From contig CAZSRC010000031.1 of NCBI GenBank assembly GCA_964609365.1, forward strand, positions 1 through 8,047: DNA of 8,047 nucleotides. Direction: 5' to 3'. Position 1 is the first letter of the stretch. The number at the start of each line of letters is the position of its first letter. The translations under genes and the position numbers were made by a program. Source of the DNA: GCA-002840305 sp964609365. Its GTDB lineage: Bacteria > Patescibacteriota > Patescibacteriia > Patescibacteriales > UBA12465. Below, in pieces: positions 6,113-8,047 of this stretch. The notes beneath the pieces are model-generated. The model saw only the letters and a program-made list of their open reading frames with translations. It was not told the DNA's origin and did no database searches.

Positions 6113-7073
6113 AAAAATAAAAACAATTTTCATGGGAACGCCGGAGATAGCGGCTATCGGACTGCAATCACTTCTTGATAGTGATTTTTTTGATATTCAG
6201 GCAGTTGTAACTCAACAAGACAAAGTATCTGGTAGAAATATGCAAATTAATAAATCAGCAGTTAAAATTTTAGCTGAAAAAAATAATTTAAAAATTATCC
6301 AAAGTCATAAAACAGCGGAGCTTGCTGAAGAGCTAAAAAAAATAGATATTGATTTAATTATTGTAATAGCTTATGGAAAAATACTAACAGAGGAAATTTT
6401 AAATTTAGCAAAGTTTGCCTGTCTAAATGTCCATGCCTCCCTACTTCCCAAATATAGAGGTTCATCTTGTATTCAAGGAGCTATTTTAAACGGTGATTTA
6501 AAAAGCGGAATAACAATTATGAAAATGGACAAAGGCATGGATACTGGTGATATTATTAAAAAAGTAGAAATAGATTTAGATGAAAATGAAAATTCTTTTA
6601 GCTTATTGGAGAAAATAAAAAAATTAATAGAAATAAATCTAAGTTCTATAGTTTTACAATATTTAGAAAAAAAAATAATAGCCACTCCACAAAAACATGA
6701 AGAAGCTACTTATGTAAAACTAATAAAAAAAGAAGATGGGCTTTTAAATTTTAAAGAAGATAGTGCTGAGCTTATTGAAAGAAAGATTAGGGCTTATTAT
6801 CCTTGGCCTGGATCTTTTTCTTACATAGAAAAAAATGACTTGCCAAAAACAAAAATTTTATTTAAGATATTAAAGTCTAATAAAAATTTTTTAGAAAATA
6901 AGGATTTACTAGCTGGCACACTTTTTTTAAGCGATGGAAAATTAGCTTTAAAATGCAAAGATAAAGCAATTATAATAGAGGAATTGCAAATAGAGGGAAA
7001 AAGGGCTAGTAATGCTGAGGAATTTTTAAGAGGAAATCCTTGGATTTTAGGAAAAATTTTAGAAGATAAATAA
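6105..7073 (+). CDS. fmt: Methionyl-tRNA formyltransferase
   Basis: The enzyme transfers a formyl group from 10-formyltetrahydrofolate to the methionine on initiator tRNA in the cytoplasm, the step that def later reverses on proteins. The 322 residues begin with IFMGTPEIAAIGLQSLL (8-24) and carry the formyltransferase core AYGKIL (89-94), NVHASLLPKYRG (108-119) and DKGMDTGDI (142-150). Catalytic N108, H110 and D146 are all present. The stretch after YRG reads SSCIQGAILNGD, where the family usually has A-A/S-P-I-Q, a mild variation. The C-terminal tRNA-binding domain includes IRAYYPWPGS (about 228-237). Length is normal. The ATG overlaps the end of def by eight bases in another frame (AAAAAATGAATAA), which fixes the start. 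The tRNA-Glu gene begins four bases after the stop. Confidence 0.97.
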   Translation: MNKKIKTIFMGTPEIAAIGLQSLLDSDFFDIQAVVTQQDKVSGRNMQINKSAVKILAEKNNLKIIQSHKTAELAEELKKIDIDLIIVIAYGKILTEEILNLAKFACLNVHASLLPKYRGSSCIQGAILNGDLKSGITIMKMDKGMDTGDIIKKVEIDLDENENSFSLLEKIKKLIEINLSSIVLQYLEKKIIATPQKHEEATYVKLIKKEDGLLNFKEDSAELIERKIRAYYPWPGSFSYIEKNDLPKTKILFKILKSNKNFLENKDLLAGTLFLSDGKLALKCKDKAIIIEELQIEGKRASNAEEFLRGNPWILGKILEDK

Positions 7074-7077
7074 CTAA

Positions 7078-7149
7078 GGCCTCTTCGTCTATCGGCTAGG
7101 ACATCAGGTTCTCATCCTGAAAAGACGGGTTCGATTCCCGTAGAGGTCA
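7078..7149 (+). tRNA. tRNA-Glu (anticodon CUC)
   Basis: A full cloverleaf can be drawn. The acceptor stem GGCCTCT (7078-7084) pairs with AGAGGTC (7142-7148) with one G-U pair. The anticodon stem TCAGG/CCTGA encloses the loop TTCTCAT with anticodon CTC, which reads GAG. The T stem ACGGG/CCCGT encloses TTCGATT. The discriminator is A at 7149. The 3' CCA is not encoded and must be added afterwards. The gene starts four bases after the fmt stop with no convincing separate promoter (a weak TTGGAT / GATAAA pair at 7040-7070 has a poor 19-base spacer), so it is likely cut from the fmt transcript. The hairpin at 7151 directly follows. Confidence 0.96.
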
Positions 7150-7150
7150 C

Positions 7151-7179
7151 AAAAAAACACGAATAAATCGTGTTTTTTT
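7151..7179. terminator. Bidirectional intrinsic terminator between converging transcripts
   Basis: AAAAAAACACGA (7151-7162) pairs perfectly with TCGTGTTTTTTT (7168-7179) across a five-base loop, giving a 12-bp stem. Because the arms end in seven A and seven T, each strand has a GC-containing stem followed by a U-run. It can therefore stop the def-fmt-tRNA transcript on the plus strand, one base after the tRNA discriminator, and the minus-strand gene whose stop codon lies 16 bases to its right. Confidence 0.85.
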
Positions 7180-7195
7180 AATAGCTAATTTTATA

Positions 7196-8047
7196 TTAGT
7201 TAATACAGATATTATCTAACCATATTATAGTATTTGCTGAAAACATTTTTGGCATAAAAATAAACTCAATTTCAAATGGTGCTTGCGTTGGCGGAGCTGG
7301 AATATTTTCAATTTTATATTCAGAAAACTGACTAGTGCTAACACCATTAAAAACCCTTGAAGACCAACCATTTACCCACTCAGAATTAGAAGTATCATAA
7401 TACCAGTCTTGATCAGTTGTTCTGATCCATACCTCGGCAGCTTTATCAGGTGAATTAGCATCGGCCTTGGAAAAAAAAGAAAGATTAAAAGATTGATTAG
7501 AGCTTTCAAGTATATATCTCAATTCTAATGAATTACTTGCTGAGTTACTATTACCAAGCTTAAAAGATCTGCTTCCCTGATAAACATGTGTGGGATTTGT
7601 TTCTGATAACATAATATAATTTAATTGAGCCGAATAAGTATAATAAGAAACAGGAATAGAAATAATCTCTTCAAAAGAATTATTTAAAATTAAATTTGAA
7701 CCAGCATCATTTAGTCTCAAAGAAATATTATCTACAAAAGAAGTATCATTTTGACTAACGATCATAAGTCTAGCACCACTACCATTACCAATTACGGCTG
7801 GTATTATAAATTCTTGATAAGAGCTTGACAAGCTAACTACTTGAAAATAGTTTGGGTCAAGTGGGTTTGGGGTATTTTCCCACTGTTGAGCAGCAAAACT
7901 CCAATAACCAGATCCATTAGAATTTTGATAATAAAACATTAAAGATCCAGAACCCTTGGCATAAAATCTGGCAACATAAGAAGATCCACTGTTTAAAGTT
8001 ACTTCATCACTATTTATAAATGATACGTGATCATTGTCACCATTAAA
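7196..8047 (-). CDS. C-terminal part of a protein with tandem jelly-roll, CBM-like domains (partial)
   Basis: The reading frame is open through the right edge, giving 283 visible C-terminal residues. The ATG at 7937-7939 is probably internal, because residues upstream of it (SSYVARFYAKGSGSL) continue the same domain. Two similar domains are seen. The first, up to about visible residue 113, ends VDNISLRL. The second, 117-283, opens NLILNNSFEE, has YQGSRSFKLGN and LSFFSKAD in the middle, and ends WLDNICIN. This order (N-x-x-F-E, G-x-x-S-x-x-L, F-x-A/S-K-A, closing V/L-D-N-I) matches the galactose-binding-like fold of carbohydrate-binding modules of the CBM4/9 type. The protein is rich in Ser, Asn and Tyr, typical of exported proteins. 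A signal peptide would lie outside the window. There is no C-terminal anchor. Catalytic domains, if any, are also outside. Glycan binding is inferred from fold resemblance alone. Confidence 0.75.
   Translation of the reverse strand, partial: FNGDNDHVSFINSDEVTLNSGSSYVARFYAKGSGSLMFYYQNSNGSGYWSFAAQQWENTPNPLDPNYFQVVSLSSSYQEFIIPAVIGNGSGARLMIVSQNDTSFVDNISLRLNDAGSNLILNNSFEEIISIPVSYYTYSAQLNYIMLSETNPTHVYQGSRSFKLGNSNSASNSLELRYILESSNQSFNLSFFSKADANSPDKAAEVWIRTTDQDWYYDTSNSEWVNGWSSRVFNGVSTSQFSEYKIENIPAPPTQAPFEIEFIFMPKMFSANTIIWLDNICIN

Noticed and set aside
6473..6685. Minus-strand open frame of 70 codons
   Set aside because: It lies wholly antisense to the conserved fmt core, is rich in Phe, Ile and Ser as expected from reversed Lys/Asn-rich codons, and resembles no protein.
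7196..7939. Minus-strand gene starting at the ATG at 7937-7939
   Set aside because: The frame stays open for 36 more codons to the right edge, and the added residues continue the same jelly-roll domain, so this ATG is probably an internal methionine.

Overview
The window is AT-rich (well under 35% GC by eye). It carries small core genes packed almost end to end beside large, repeat-bearing secreted proteins. That layout, together with the C-terminal LGRPADAF repeat units of the first protein, suggests an uncultivated bacterium of the Candidate Phyla Radiation (Patescibacteria, Parcubacteria-like). This placement is an inference from gene style, because no 16S or ribosomal protein gene is present. 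The genetic code looks standard: all seven confidently called genes end in TAA and none needs TGA as a sense codon.

Layout. Positions 1-90 hold a GC-richer left edge, which is either the end of an upstream plus-strand gene or the end of an RNA, closed by a terminator-like hairpin. A 924-residue exported GLUG-repeat surface protein runs on the minus strand (158-2932). A 181-bp divergent intergenic region (2933-3113) contains plausible promoters for both flanking genes and a repeated palindrome, TAATATTAGC, with its two centres 74 bp apart. The plus strand then carries five closely spaced genes: a secreted lysozyme-like protein with a repeat-rich C-terminus (3114-4550), a stand-alone LigB/MEMO-type dioxygenase-fold protein (4555-5367), an unrecognised 83-residue protein (5383-5634), peptide deformylase def (5636-6112), and methionyl-tRNA formyltransferase fmt (6105-7073). 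A tRNA-Glu(CUC) starts four bases after the fmt stop (7078-7149). A 12-bp symmetric hairpin (7151-7179) separates this run from a converging minus-strand gene. That last gene encodes the C-terminal part of a protein with two jelly-roll, carbohydrate-binding-like domains and continues past the right edge.

How they fit together. def and fmt are the two halves of the N-formyl-methionine cycle: fmt formylates the initiator Met-tRNA and def removes the formyl group from the finished chain. The rest of the window is about the cell surface. A putative peptidoglycan-active protein is transcribed divergently from a GLUG-repeat surface protein, and a further predicted exported, glycan-binding-like protein lies at the right. 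No CRISPR array, insertion sequence, toxin-antitoxin pair or recognisable defence system was seen.
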